A model generated the notes under the pieces. It saw only the letters and a list, made by a program, of their open reading frames with translations, was not told the origin of the DNA and made no database searches. The translations under genes were made by a program, and so were the position numbers. Below are positions 33,801 through 43,600 of a DNA stretch of 64,000 bases, in pieces. The stretch comes from Streptomyces venezuelae (GTDB lineage Bacteria > Actinomycetota > Actinomycetes > Streptomycetales > Streptomycetaceae), in contig NZ_CP029189.1 of NCBI RefSeq assembly GCF_008642275.1, forward strand, positions 1,054,001 through 1,118,000, in the 5' to 3' direction. Each line of letters starts with the position of its first letter. The first letter of the stretch is position 1.

Positions 33801-34504
33801 ACGGTGACGCCGCCCGCGAGGGCCATGGTGCACTCGCCCGCCCGCAGTGCCTGCACCGCGAGGTGGAGGGTGACGAGGGAGGAGGAGCAGGCGGTGTCGA
33901 CGGTGACGGCGGGGCCTTCGAGGCCGAAGGTGTAGGCGATCCGGCCGGAGGCGATGCTGCCGGAACTGCCGGTGCCGAGGAAGCCCTCGACGCCCTCGGG
34001 GACGGAGTCCAGCCGGGCGGTGTAGTCGTGGTACATGACGCCGGCGAAGACGGCGGTGCGGCTGCCGCGCAGCGACGTGGGGTCGATGCCCGCCCGCTCG
34101 AAGGCCTCCCACGAGGATTCGAGCAGGAGCCGCTGCTGCGGGTCCATCGCCAGTGCCTCGCGGGGCGAGATGCCGAACGGGGCGGGGTCGAAGCGGGCGG
34201 CGTCGTAGAGGAAGCCGCCTTCGCTGACGTAGCTGGATCCGGCGCTGTCGGGGTCGGCGTCGTACAGGGTCTCCACGTCCCAGCCCCGGTCGGCGGGGAA
34301 TCCGGAGATCGCGTCGTCGCCGTCGGCGACGAGCCGCCACAGGTCCTCGGGGGTGCGGACGCCGCCGGGGTAGCGGCAGCTCATCGCAACGATCGCGACG
34401 GGTTCCTGGTTCTGCTCCTCGACTTCGCGCAACCGCCTGCGGGCCTGGCGCAGATCGGCGGTCGCCCGCTTGAGGTAGTCGCGAAGCTTGTCCTCGTTCA
34501 CCAT
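24893..34504 (-). CDS. PKS-3: bimodular type I polyketide synthase, 2x KS-AT(methylmalonyl)-KR-ACP
   Basis: A 3203-aa polyketide synthase with docking head (1-33), two KS-AT-KR-ACP modules without DH, and docking tail (about 3135-3203, ending DELFDFIENELGI). KS Cys are C206 and C1751; ACP Ser are S1516 and S3083. Both ATs carry GHSQGE (about 655 and 2215) and YASH (about 759 and 2320), the methylmalonyl-CoA signature, so this protein should add two propionate units. The KRs differ: the first (S1333, Y1346) is intact, while the second has Gly2897 at the catalytic Ser position. The two AT coding regions are almost identical DNA. Size and architecture resemble the first bimodular proteins of amphotericin- and nystatin-type polyene synthases (AmphB/NysB), which also add two propionates; that resemblance is from memory of the family, not a search. 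The start at 34504 is set by GGAG and by homology; the frame also extends upstream, but that part is not PKS-like. Stop TAG at 24893-24895. Confidence 0.96.
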   Translation of the reverse strand: MVNEDKLRDYLKRATADLRQARRRLREVEEQNQEPVAIVAMSCRYPGGVRTPEDLWRLVADGDDAISGFPADRGWDVETLYDADPDSAGSSYVSEGGFLYDAARFDPAPFGISPREALAMDPQQRLLLESSWEAFERAGIDPTSLRGSRTAVFAGVMYHDYTARLDSVPEGVEGFLGTGSSGSIASGRIAYTFGLEGPAVTVDTACSSSLVTLHLAVQALRAGECTMALAGGVTVMATPATFTEFSRQRGLAADGRCKPFAAAADGTGWGEGVGMLLVEKLSDAQRNGHPVLAVVRGSAINQDGASNGLTAPNGPSQQRVIHQALTNARLAAADVDVVEAHGTGTTLGDPIEAQALLATYGQDRPAERPLLLGSVKSNIGHTQAAAGVASIIKMVEAMRHGIVPKTLHLDEPTPHVDWEAGAVSLIGENVPWPQTGAPRRAGVSSFGFSGTNAHVIVEQAPAVDAEGVSGERERSVLPVVPVVPWVLSGKSAGALRAQAERLSAAGVAGVAGVDAVDVAWSLASTRAGLEHRAVVLGDHAAGVAAVASGSLAAGVVTGSVVGGKTVFVFPGQGSQWVGMAAELLDSSPVFAARIEECAKALEPFTDWSLVEVLRGAEHAPSLDRVDVVQPALFAVMVSLAEVWRSVGVRPGAVIGHSQGEIAAACVAGILSLDDAARVVALRSQAIGRVLAGLGGMVSVPLPAAEVRERIAVWGEARISVAAVNGPSSVVVSGEVQALEELLASCEADGIRARRIAVDYASHSAQVDLLREELSELLASVGPREAEVPFLSTVTGEWVKGPELDAGYWFRNLRQTVELEDTVRTLLDRGFGVFIESSPHPVLTVGMQETVEDAGREAAVLGSLRRNEGGLERFWLSLGEAYVRGVAVDWEAVFAGTGARRVDLPTYAFQQEHFWLESGAAPDAEASAAYPADTADARFWEAVEANDVAALTAELDIDADDETLAALLPALSSWRRQSQERSAVDGWRYRITWKPAPEPASARLSGTWLVALPEDRDDAAGAVLRTLAEHGADVRTVAVPGSDDARAALAGRIREALADGPAPAGVLSLLTPAGTGAAAGVIATLTLVQALGDAEVTAPLWCVTRSAVAVNRSEQQTDPAQAPVWGLGRVTALEHGERWGGLIDLPEQADDRALARLAGVLAGDGAEDQVAVRASGMFVRRLVRARLAETVPVRAWRPAGTTLVTGGTGALGAHVARWLAGNGAEHLVLTSRRGPDAPGAAELREELAALGTEVTLAACDVSDRDALAALLTDIPADRPLTAVVHTAAVLDDGVVEALTPDQVERVLRVKVDATLHLHELTRDLDLSAFVLFSSFAATFGAPGQGNYAPGNAFLDAFAGYRRAAGLPATSLAWGPWGDGGMAEGAVGDRMRRHGVIEMAPGRAVTALQHALDRDETALTVADMEWKRFVLAFTSGRSRPLLHDLPEARQVMDSTRTDTAEDGGSAAVLAGQLAGQPEAEQERLLLELVRTAVAAVLGYAGPDAVEAARAFKELGFDSLTSVELRNRLNAAAGLKLPPTLVFDYPTPTVLAWFLRTELAGQRTAAAVPLPTAAGSGADAEPIAVVAMSCRFPGGVRSPEELWQLLASGGDALSEFPADRGWDVEALYDPDPDAQGTSYTREGGFLSDAASFDPAFFGISPREALAMDPQQRLLLETSWEAFERAGIDPETLRGTQSGVFVGTNGSDYSHLVRGAATEGLEGHLATGSAGSVVSGRLSYVFGLEGPAVTVDTACSASLVALHLAVQALRAGECSMALAGGVTVMSTPGTFIEFSRQRGLSTDGRCKAFSADADGFSPAEGAGMLLVERLSDARRHGHPVLAVIRGTAINQDGASNGLTAPNGPSQQRVIRQALANAGLSAAEVDVVEAHGTGTTLGDPIEAQALLATYGQDRPEDRPLLLGSIKSNIGHAQAAAGVAGVMKMVLAMQHGLLPRSLHIAEPTPHVDWSAGAVELLTEERSWPEKGGRPWRAGVSSFGFSGTNAHAVIEQAPVEQGSPEQETPAAPDRHPLLTTADPDTTATDGPIPLPWLLTAKTENALCGQAERLLHHLTTRPDLRHVDVGHSLATTRTAHDRRAVLIGRDRDDYLAGIAALAAGGSAPLLVQGSVIGGKTAFVFPGQGSQWVGMAEALLDASPVFAARVDECAKALEPFTDWSLVEVLRGAEHAPSLDRVDVVQPALFAVMVSLAEVWRAAGVRPGAVIGHSQGEIAAACVAGILSLDDAARVVALRSQAIGRVLAGLGGMVSVPLPAAEVRERIAVWGEARISVAAVNGPSSVVVSGEVQALEELLASCEADGIRARRIAVDYASHSAQVDLLREELSELLASVGPREAEVPFLSTVTGEWVKGPELDAGYWFRNLRQTVELEDAVRTLLDRGFGVFVESSPHPVLTVGMQETVEDAGREAAVLGSLRRNEGGLERFWLSVGEAYVRGVAVDWEAVFAGTGARRVELPTYAFQAQRFWPEAAPVEPATVPAESAVDARFWDAVEREDLAALSAELRIEGDQPLTALLPALSSWRRESREQSTVDAWRYRVTWKALADAATARLSGAWLVVVPEDLTGPDGDTAAAVLRTLADRGAEVRTLTVAAHATGREALKAALDGTEDPAGVLSLLALAGDGTAPLRAHAGLLATAALVQALGDAGVSAPLWCVTRGAVSVARSERLGDPAQALVWGFGRTAALEFPERWGGLVDLPEQADDRALARLAGVLAGDGAEDQVAVRASGLYGRRLAHAPLADAPTPPAWKPAGTTLVTGGTGALGAHVARWLAGNGAEHLVLTSRRGPDAPGAAELREELAALGAEVTLAASDVSDRDALAALLADIPADRPLTAVVHTAGVLDDGVIDGLTPERFATVLAPKADAALTLHELTRDLGLSAFVLFSGVAGTLGDAGQGNYAAANSYLDALAEQRHADGLPATSVAWGRWGDSGLAADGAIGERLDRGGVPAMAPRAAIRALQQALDHAEAAVAVADIQWDRFTPGYTAVRPSPFLGDLPEVRRLAQTAAAATDTGTEGTPAEALRRRLSAMPQAEQAVVVLELVRSHAAHALGHPTTDEVGAGRAFKELGFDSLIALELRNRLNAATGLKLPATLVFDHPTPAVLADFLRAEIVQDGSTGAAPGIAELERLESVLSVLDPDGETRADIASRLQALLAKWGEPQAHSSDGAVAEKLQEATPDELFDFIENELGI
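25112..29776 (-). other. PKS-3 module 3b: KS-AT(methylmalonyl)-KR(Ser to Gly)-ACP
   Basis: KS from about residue 1577 with C1751 (TACSAS in place of TACSSS). AT about 2128-2470 with GHSQGE and YASH. The KS-AT linker is longer than in 3a and rich in Pro/Asp/Thr. KR from about 2760 with LDD, K2873, Y2910 and N2914, but the residue 13 before the Tyr, normally the catalytic Ser, is Gly2897 (LFSGVAG). The KR may be inactive, giving an alpha-methyl-beta-keto unit, or impaired. ACP S3083 (LGFDSLIAL). Confidence 0.92.
27112..28030 (-). repeat. Methylmalonyl AT repeat, copy in module 3b
   Basis: 919 bp matching 31801-32719 at a constant offset of 4689. I count about 22 differences by eye, six of them clustered just before the GHSQGE motif. 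It covers most of the AT, including GHSQGE and YASH. Confidence 0.9.
29777..34405 (-). other. PKS-3 module 3a: KS-AT(methylmalonyl)-KR(B2-like)-ACP
   Basis: KS residues 34 to about 460, C206. AT about 564-905 with VFPGQGSQW, GHSQGE and YASHSAQVD. The post-AT linker (DARFWEAVEANDVAALTAEL) is typical of KR-only modules. KR from about 1199 (TGGTGALG) with LDD, S1333 and Y1346. A Pro lies five residues before the Tyr ([12 protein letters not shown]), as in DEBS KR1, the B2 pattern linked to an epimerised methyl and a D-hydroxyl. ACP S1516. Confidence 0.93.
31801..32719 (-). repeat. Methylmalonyl AT repeat, copy in module 3a
   Basis: Partner of 27112-28030. The two AT proteins are the same apart from a few conservative changes. 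Confidence 0.9.
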
Positions 34505-34513
34505 GTGCGTGGG

Positions 34514-34517
34514 CTCC
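34514..34517 (-). promoter_or_regulatory. Ribosome-binding site of PKS-3
   Basis: GGAG on the coding strand, 9 nt before the ATG at 34504. It selects this start over far-upstream in-frame ATGs. The protein then begins MVNEDKLRDYLKR, matching the head of PKS-2. Confidence 0.75.
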
Positions 34518-34572
34518 ATGCCAGAGAGGCGGTCGTACGGGTCTGTCTGTCCGTGGTGGGTGCAAGAAGAGG

Positions 34573-34604
34573 GCCGGGCGGCGCGGGAGGGTGCCCCGCC
34601 CGGC
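34573..34604 (-). terminator. GC-rich hairpin just after the PKS-2 stop
   Basis: A perfect 9-bp inverted repeat, GCCGGGCGG (34573-34581) and CCGCCCGGC (34596-34604), encloses a 14-nt loop. It starts 3 nt beyond the PKS-2 TGA in the transcript. No U-run follows on the transcript, so it is not a classical intrinsic terminator. U-less hairpins are common after streptomycete genes and may act as weak terminators or protect mRNA ends. The structure is visible; the role is inferred. Confidence 0.55.
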
Positions 34605-34607
34605 GTT

Positions 34608-37600
34608 TCAGGCGCCGAGCTCGTCGTCGAGCAGGTCGAAGAGTTCGTCGTCGGTCGCCGTGTCGAGGTCGCCGTCGAGGTCCTCGTCGTCGGTGCGCCG
34701 GCCGGTGTCCTGGCCGGCGTTCCACTTGGCGAGGAGGGCCTGCAGGCGCATCGTGATCCGCGAGCGGGTGACGCTGTCCGCGTCCGCGGCTCCCACCCCG
34801 CCCAACGCGGCTTCCAGCCGGTCGAGTTCACCGAGGACGGCGGGGCCGTCGGCGTCGAGGGGCAGTGCGGAGCGCAAGTAGGCGCTCAGGCCCTCGGGGG
34901 TCGGGTAGTCGAAGATGAGCGTGGCCGGGAGGCGCAGGCCGGTGGCGGCGCCGAGCCGGTTGCGGAGTTCGACCGCGGTCAGCGAGTCGAAGCCGAGCTC
35001 CTTGAAGGCGCTGCCGGGTTCGATGGCGGCCGTACCGCTGTGGCCCAGGACCTGGGCGACGTGGGTGCAGACGGTGTCGAGGAGCACCCGGTCCCGTTCG
35101 GCGGGCGGGAGCCCGGCGAGCCGCTCCGCCAGCGTGCCGGGGGCGGCGGACGCCGTCCCGCTGCTGCTCCTGCGGCGTACGGGTGTACGGAGCAGGCCGC
35201 GCAGCAGGGGTGCGACGGTGTCGGCGACCTGTGCCTGGAGTCCGGCCAGGTCGATGCGGGCGGGAACCAGCATCGCGGGGACGTCCTCGTCCGGCCCGGC
35301 CGTCGCCGCCCGCAGGGCCGCGTCGAAGAGGGCCAGACCGTCGGCTTCGGAAAGCGCGTCCATGCTGCCGCGGCCGAGGCGGCGGCGGTCGTGCTCGCCG
35401 AGGGTGGCGGCCATGCCGGCCTCGTCGTCCCACAGGCCCCAGGCGAGCGAGAGGCCCGGCAGGCCCTGTGCCCGGCGGTGCTGGGCGAGCGCGTCGAGGA
35501 AGGTGTTGCCCGCGGCGTAGTTGGCCTGTCCGGCGTTGCCGAAGACACCGGCCGCGGAGGAGAACAGGACGAAGGCGGCAAGGCCCAGGTCCCGCGTCAG
35601 CTCGTGCAGGTTCCACGCCGCGTCGGCCTTGGGCCGCAGGACCCTCGTGAGGCGTTCGCGGTCGAGCGAGGTGATGGTGGCGTCGTCGAGGACACCGGCG
35701 GTGTGCACGACGGCCGTCAGCGGGTGCCCGGCCGGTACGGAGGCCAGCAGGGCGGCCAGGGCGTCCCGGTCGGCTGCGTCGCAGGCCGCCCAGGTGACCT
35801 GGGCCCCCGCGGCGGTGAGCGCGTCGGCGAGTTCGGTGGCTCCGGCAGCCGCGGCTCCGCGACGGCTGGTCAGCAGCAGGTGCCGTACGCCGTGTTCGGC
35901 GACGAGGTGCCGGGCGAGCAGGCCGCCCAGGGTGCCGGTGGCCCCGGTGATCAGGACCGTGCCCTCGGGGTCCGGTCCGCGGTCGGCCCCGCGGTCGGCG
36001 GTGCCGACGGCCTCGCGCGGCGTGAGGGCGGCGCGGGCCAGGCGGGGGGCCCGTACGGCTCCTGCGCGCAGGGCGAGCTGGGTCTCGTCGGTGGCCAGCG
36101 CGGCGGGCAGGGCCCGGTGTGAGGCGTCGTCCTCGTCGAGGTCGACCAGGACGAAGCGGTCCGGGTGTTCGGCCTGCGCGGAGCGCAGCAGACCCCATGC
36201 GGCGGCGTGCGCGAGGTCGGTGACGTCCTCGTCGGGGCCGGTGGCCACGGCGCTGCGGGTGACGACGACGAGCCGGGCCGCCGCGAACCGTTCGTCCGCC
36301 AGCCAGCCGTGGACCAGGTCCAGGGCGTTGCCGGTCGCGGCGTGCGCGTCCGGGGCGGTGAGGTCGGCGGCCAGCGGGACCAGCACGGTGTCGGGGGCGG
36401 GCTCACCGAGGGCTTCGGCCAGGTCGAAGGCCTCGCGGAGGGCGGTCAGGTCGGGATGGGCCGACCCGGCCGCGTCGTCGAGGATCCCGGTCCGTTCCAG
36501 AGCGGCGGCCGTCTTGAGCGGGTCGGCGCCGAGCAGGGCCCAGCTGCCGGGCTTCGGCCGTGTCCGTGCGGCTTCGGTGAGCGGCAGGTCGGTCCAGCCG
36601 ATCCGGAAGAGCGCCTCCCGTACGGGTCCGGACGCGGCGGTGTCCGCGGCGAAGGGCCGCAGGACCAGCGCGTCGACGTCGAGGACGCGTTCGCCCGTCG
36701 CGTCCCACAGGGTCAGTGCCACCGCGTCGCGGCCTGCGGGGGCCATCCGGACGCGCACGGCGGTCGCCCCGGCGGCGTACAGGCGCACTCCCTCCCAGGA
36801 GAACGGCAGCCGGGCGCCCTGCGGGCCGTCGGGGAAGAAGTCCCCGAGGCCGACGGCGTGCAGGGCCGCGTCGAGGAGGGCCGGGTGCAGGCCGTACGGG
36901 GCGGCGTCCGCGAGGCGGTCCTCGTCGAGGGAGACCTCGGCGTACACCTCGTCGCCGAGCCGGTGGGCCCGGCGCAGGTTGCGGAAGGCGGGGCCGTAGC
37001 CGAGCCCGATGGCGTCGAAGCCGGGGTACAGCTCGTCCACGGGGCATTCGGCGGCGCCGGCAGGGGGCCACTCGCCCAGGGGGGCGGGGCCGGGGGTGTC
37101 GGTGGCGGGGGCCAGGGTGCCCGCGGCGTGCCGGGTCCACGGCTCGTCGGGGGCGGACTGCTCGGGGCGCGAGTAGACCTGGAAGGCCCGCCGGCCGTGG
37201 GCGTCGGCCTCGGCCACGGCGAGGCGCAGCTGCGTCCCCGCCGTCTCCGGGAGCACCAGCGGTGCTTCGAGGGTGAGGTCGTCCAGCCGGTCGCAGCCCG
37301 CGTGGTCGCCCGCCCGGACGGCCAGCTCGATCAGTGCGGCACCGGGGAGCAGCACTCTGCCCGCGACGCGGTGGTCGGCCAGCCAGGGGTGGGTGCGCAG
37401 CGAGAGCCGCCCGGTGAACAGGAACCCGTCCGTGTCGGGCAGGTCGACCGCAGCTCCGAGGAGCGGGTGTGCGGTCGGGCCGAGCCCGGCGGAGACGACG
37501 TCGCCGGCGAGGGCGTGGGCGGGGGCCTCCAGCCAGTAGCGCTGCCGGTTGAAGGGGTAGGTCGGCAGGTCGACGCGGCGGGCGCCGGTGCCTTCGTAGT

Positions 37601-40600
37601 ACGCGGTCCAGTCGACGGCGATCCCGCGCAGGTGCGCCTGGGCGAGGGCCGCGGCCAGGGTGGATTCCTCGGGGCGGTCGGCGCGCAGGACCGGGTGGAG
37701 GGTGGCGCCGTCGCGGGTGAGGCAGTCCTGGGCGAGCGCCGACAGGACGCCGTCGGGCCCGAGTTCGAGGTACGTGGTCACGCCCGCGGCCTCCAGGGCC
37801 CGGACGCCGTCCAGGAAGCGAACCGCCTCCCGGACGTGCCGCACCCAGAACTCCGCCGACCCCATCTCGTCCGAGACCAGCGCACCGGTCAGGTGGGAGA
37901 CGACCGGGATCCGCGGAGCGGCGAACTCCAGGCCCGCCACGACCTGGCGGAAGTCGTCCAGCATCCCGTCCATGTGCGGGGAGTGGAAGGCGTGACTGAC
38001 GGTGAGCCGCTTGCTCTTGCGGTCGGCGAAAGCCTCCACCACCGCGAGCACAGCGTCCTCGTCACCCGCCACCACGACCGACGCAGGGCCGTTGACGGCC
38101 GCGATGCTCACGCGGTCGGTCAGCAGCGGCAGGACCTCGTCCTCCGAGGCCTGCACCGCGACCATCACACCGCCCGACGGCAACGCCTGCATCAGACGAC
38201 CACGAGCCGCGACGAGCGTGCAGGCGTCCTCCAGCGAGAACACACCGGCCACGTGCGCGGCCGCGATCTCACCGACGGAGTGACCGGCGAGGAAGTCCGG
38301 ACGGACTCCCCAGCTCTCGACGAGGCGGAACAGCGCCACCTCGACCGCGAACAGCGCGGGCTGCGCATACTCCGTACGGTCCAGAACGGCCGCATCCGCG
38401 CCGAACAGCACGTCCTTCAAAGGCAGTTCGAGGCTCATCCCAGCGGACACCGCGTCCAGCGCCTGCGCGAACACCGGGAACGCGTCATACAGCTCACGCC
38501 CCATCCCGAGCCGCTGACTGCCCTGGCCGGTGAACAGGAAGGCGAGCTTCCCGGCCGACGGCGTGCCCTCCAGTACTCCGGCGAGCCGGCTGCCGTCCGC
38601 GAGTGCGGTCAGGCCCGCCAGGAAGCCCTCGCGGTCCTCCGCGACCACGGCGGCCCGCCGGTCGAGGGCGGCCCGGCTCGTGGCCAGGGCGTAGCCGGTG
38701 TCCGTGAGGGACAGCTCGGGGTCGGCGGTGACGTGTGCCGCCAGGCGGGCGGCCTGTTCGCGCAGGGCCTGGGGGTCCTTCGCCGAGAGCAGCCACGGCA
38801 GGGCGCCGGGCACCCGGTCGGGTACGGGCCGCGCCTCGGGCTCCGTCGGCGCGGGAGCCTGCTCGATGACGGCGTGGGCGTTGGTACCGCTGAAGCCGAA
38901 GGAGGAGATGCCGGCGCGGCGCGGACGTCCCGTGTCCGGCCACTCGGTGGCCGTGTCCAGGAGGGACACGGCTCCGGAGGCCCAGTCCACGTGCGGGGTG
39001 GGCTCGTCGAGGTGGAGGCTCTCGGGCAGGACGCCGTGCCGCATCGCCATGATCATCTTGATGACGCCGGCGACCCCGGCGGCGGCCTGCGTGTGCCCCA
39101 TGTTCGACTTGATCGAGCCGAGGAGCAGCGGCCGGTCCTCCGGGCGGTCCTGGCCGTACGTGGCCAGCAGCGCCTGGGCCTCGATCGGGTCACCCAGCGT
39201 CGTGCCCGTGCCGTGGGCCTCCACGGCGTCCACGTCGGCCGCCGACAGCCCGGCGTTGGCCAGGGCCTGACGGATGACGCGCTGCTGGGAGGGGCCGTTG
39301 GGGGCGGTCAGGCCGTTGCTCGCGCCGTCCTGGTTGATCGCCGTACCGCGGACGACGGCCAGGACCGGGTGGCCGTTGCGGCGGGCGTCCGACAGCCGCT
39401 CCACGAGGAGCACACCCGCTCCCTCGGACCAGCCCGTGCCGTCGGCGTCGGCGGAGAACGCCTTGCAGCGGCCGTCGGCCGCGAGGCCCCGCTGCCGGCT
39501 GAACTCCACGAATGCGGCAGGGGTCGCCATCACGGTCACGCCGCCCGCCAGCGCGAGCGAGCACTCCCCGTTGCGCAGCGCCTGCACCGCGAGGTGCAGG
39601 GCCACCAGAGAGGAGGAGCAGGCCGTGTCGACGGTGACCGCCGGGCCCTCCAGACCGAAGGTGTAGGACAGTCGGCCGGAGATGACGCTGGCCGCGTTGC
39701 CGGTGCCGAGGAAGCCCTCCACTCCCTCGGGCAGGGCCGCGAGCCGGGACGCGTAGTCCTGGTACATGACGCCCGCGAAGACGCCGGTACGGCTGCCCCG
39801 CAGGGAACGCGGGTCGATCCCGGCGCGTTCGAAGGCCTCCCAGGTGGTTTCCAGCAGCAGCCGCTGCTGCGGGTCCATGGCGACGGCCTCGCGCGGGGAG
39901 ATCCCGAAGAAGGCGGGGTCGAAGGCGGAGGCGTCGGCGAGGAAACCGCCCTCACGGGCGTAGCTCGCGCCCTCCCGGCCGGGGTCGGCGTCGAAGAGGC
40001 CGTCGACGTCCCAGCCGCGGTCGTCGGGGAATCCGGAGATGACGTCCCGGCCTTCCAGGACGAGGCGCCAGAGGTCGTCGGGGCTCTCGACGCCGCCGGG
40101 GTAGCGGCAGCCGAGGCCGACGACGGCGATGGGTTCGTCGTCGCGCAGTGCGGTGGCGGTGGCCGTGCCGGTCGCGGCCGCCGGGGCGTCGGGGGCGGTG
40201 CCGGGCAGTTCGTCGCGCAGGTGCTCGGCGAGGATCGTCGGGGTCGGGTAGTCGAAAACGAGGGTGGCGGGCAGGCGCAGCCCGGTGGCGGCGGCGATCA
40301 GGTTGCGCAGTTCCACCGCGGTCAGGGAGTCGAAGCCCAGCTCGCGGAAGGACCGGTCGGTTTCGACGGCCTCGGGCCCGGCGTGGCCGAGTACGGCCGC
40401 CACCTGGGTCCGGACCACGTCCAGGACGAGGGACCGCTGCTCGGCGACCGTCAGGCCCGCGAGCCGCAGCGCCCCGGCGGGCGCGCCGGAGGAGGCGGCC
40501 CGGCGGGCGGGCATCCGCACCATGCCGGTGAGCAGCGGCGGGAGCGTGCCGGTGCCCGCCCGGGCGCGCAGGGCGGCCAGATCCAGCTTCACCGGCACCA

Positions 40601-43600
40601 GCAGCGGCTCCTCGGCACCGCAGGCGGTGTCGAACAGCGCCACGCCTTCCGCGGCCGTGAGTGCGTCGGCGCCGCCGCGGCCGAGCCGCGAGACCTCGTC
40701 GGCGCCCAACGCGCCGCCCATCCCGTCGGCTTCCGCCCACAGGCCCCAGGCCAGGGAGGTCGCCGGCCGGCCCTGGGCCCGGCGGTGGGCTGCCAGGGCG
40801 TCCAGGAAGGCGTTGCCCGCGGCGTAGTTGGCCTGTCCGGCGTTGCCGAAGACACCGGCCGCGGAGGAGAACAGGACGAACGCGGTGAGGTCGATGTCCT
40901 GGGTCAGCTCGTGGAGGTTCCAGGCCGCGTCCACCTTCGGGCGCAGCACCGCCGACAGCCGTTCGGCGGTCAGGGATCCGATCACGCCGTCGTCGAGGAC
41001 ACCGGCCGTGTGCACGACCGCGGTCAGCGGATGCTCCGCCGGTATCCCGGCCAGGACGGCGGCCAGGGCCTCACGGTCGGCGACGTCGCACGCCGCCCAG
41101 GTCACCTCGGCCCCCAGACCCGTCAACTCCGCCGACAGCTGCGGGGCTTCACCCCGACGGCTGACCAGCAGCAGGCGGCGTACGCCGTGCTCGGTGACCA
41201 GGTGGCGGGCGAACAGCGCGCCGAGCGAACCGCTCGCGCCGGTGACCAGTACGGTGCCGGGGGTGTCCCAACGGGCGGCCGTCTCCGCGGACTCGCCCGG
41301 GCGCAGGGTGGCGCGGACCAGCCTCGGCACCAGCGCCGAGCCTCCCCGCACCGCCACTTCGGGTTCACCCGTGGCCAGGGCGACCGCGAGCGCGCCCGCC
41401 GGCTCCTCGTCGACGTCGACGTCGACGAGGACGAAGCGGCCGGGGTTCTCCGACTGCGCGGACCGCACCAGGCCCCACACCGCGGCACGGACCGGGTCGT
41501 GGACGCCTTCTCCGGGCACGGCCTCCACCGCGCCGCGCGTCACGAACACCAGGCGTCCGTCCGCGGACGGGTCCGACAGCCGGTCCTGCACCAGGCCCAG
41601 GACCCGGGCCGTTTCGGCGTGTACGGCTTCCGGCACGGCCGCGCGGCCGCCCGTACGCAGGTCGGTGACGACCAGGCCGTCGGCCGCGGCGGCCGCGGCC
41701 ACCGCCGTCCGGTCGGTGGACGGGGCCGTCCAGTCGACACGGAAGAGGGAGTCCGGGCGTCCGTCCCGGCCGACCGCGCCCAGCTGCTCGGGCGAGATCG
41801 CCCGCAGGGCCAGCGAGTCCACCGAGGCGAGCGGGTGGCCCGCGGGGTCGGCCAGTTCGAGCGAGACCGCGCCGTGGCCCGCGGCGGCGAGGCGGACCCG
41901 CGCGGCGGCCGCGCCCGCGGCGTGCAGGCGTACGCCGGTCCACGCGAACGGCAGCCGGGCGCCGTCCGCGGTGTCGGAGTCCGGGCCCGCGGTCAGGGAC
42001 GCGTCCAGAGCCAGGGCGTGGAGCGCGGAGTCGAGCAGCGCCGGATGGAGCCCGAAGGCCTCGGCGTCCGCCTGCGCGCGCCCGGCGAGGGCGAGTTCGG
42101 CGAACAGCTCGCCGTCGCGCCGCCAGGCTGCCCGCAGTCCGCGGAACACGGGGCCGTAGTGGAGTCCGGAGGCGTCGAGGAGTTCGTACGCGTCGTCCAC
42201 GGGGACGGGGGTCGCGTCGGCAGGCGGCCAGGCGCCGAGGTCGGCGGTGGCGGCGCGCACCTCGTCCGCGAGCAGCCCGGCGGCGTGGCGCTGCCACGGC
42301 TCGTCGGCGCCGGTGTCGGCGTCCGCGGACCGGGAGTGCACGGCGACGGTACGACGGCCCGAGGGGTCCGGGGCTCCGACGGTGACCTGGATCTGGACGG
42401 CCGCGTCGGGGTCGGACAGCACCAGCGGCGCCTGGAGGGTCAGTTCCTCCAGGGCCGGGGCACCGACCCGGTCACCGGCGTGCAGGGCCAGCTCGACGAG
42501 GGCCGTGCCCGGGACCAGGACGGATCCCGTCACGGCGTGGTCGGCGAGCCAAGGGTGCGTACGGAGCGACAGGCGGCCTGTGAGGACGCACCCGTCGGCA
42601 TCGGCGAGGGACACCGCGGCGCCCAGCAGCGGGTGCCCGGCGGCCGCGAGACCGAGGCCGGTGGCGTCGCCGGGCAGCGGGGCGCCGGTCTCGGGCCAGA
42701 ACCGGTCGCGCTGGAAGGGGTAGGTCGGCAGGTCGACGCGCCGGGCACCGGTCCCGGCGAAGCGTGCCTCCCAGTCGGCGTCCGCACCGCGGGCGTAGGC
42801 CCGGGCGAAGGCGGCGGTGACGGTCTCCACCTCGGGACGGTCGGCGCGGAGCGCCGGGGCGAAGGCGGCGCCCTCGGCGGTGGTGCAGTCCTGGGCGAGG
42901 GCCGACAGGACGCCGTCGGGCCCGAGTTCGAGGTAGGTCGTCACCCCCGCGGCTTCCAGGGCCCGGATGCCGTCGAGGAAGCGGACGCCCTCGCGGACGT
43001 GCCGGACCCAGAAGTCGGCCGACGCCATCTCGTCGGAGACGAGGGCACCGGTCAGGTGGGAGACGACCGGGATCCGCGGAGCGGCGAACTCCAGGCCCGC
43101 CACGACCTGGCGGAAGTCGTCCAGCATCCCGTCCATGTGCGGGGAGTGGAACGCATGACTGACGGTGAGCCGCTTGCTCTTGCGGTCGGCGAAAGCCTCC
43201 ACCACCGCGAGCACAGCGTCCTCGTCACCCGCCACCACGACCGACGCAGGGCCGTTGACGGCCGCGATGCTCACGCGGTCGGTCAGCAGCGGCAGGACCT
43301 CGTCCTCCGACGCCTGCACCGCGACCATCACACCACCCGACGGCAGCGCCTGCATCAGACGACCACGAGCCGCGACGAGCGTGCAGGCGTCCTCCAGCGA
43401 GAACACACCCGCCACATGCGCAGCAGCGATCTCACCGATCGAATGACCCGACAGGAAGTCCGGCCGCACACCCCACGACTCGACGAGGCGGAACAGCGCC
43501 ACCTCGACCGCGAACAGCGCGGGCTGCGCATACTCCGTACGGTCCAGAACGGCCGCATCCGCGCCAAACAGCACCTCCTTCAGCGGCAGTTCGAGGCTCA

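Larger units (their letters stand above)
34406..34840 (-). other. PKS-2/PKS-3 junction: docking tail, 103-bp gap, docking head
   Basis: The PKS-2 tail (about 34840-34611) begins [11 protein letters not shown], has RLQALLAKW and ends [13 protein letters not shown], the same subtype as the PKS-1 tail. The PKS-3 head (34504-34406) has [16 protein letters not shown], nearly the same as the PKS-2 head. The gap at 34505-34607 holds a GC-rich inverted repeat and the PKS-3 ribosome-binding site, and no gene. Because heads 2 and 3 are so similar, PKS-1 could in principle also contact PKS-3. Confidence 0.83.

Noticed and set aside
34505..34831. Upstream extension of PKS-3 to an ATG at 34831
   Set aside because: The extra 109 residues overlap the PKS-2 coding region and its docking tail in another frame, do not resemble a docking domain, and have no suitable ribosome-binding site. 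GGAG plus the MVNEDK start fits 34504.
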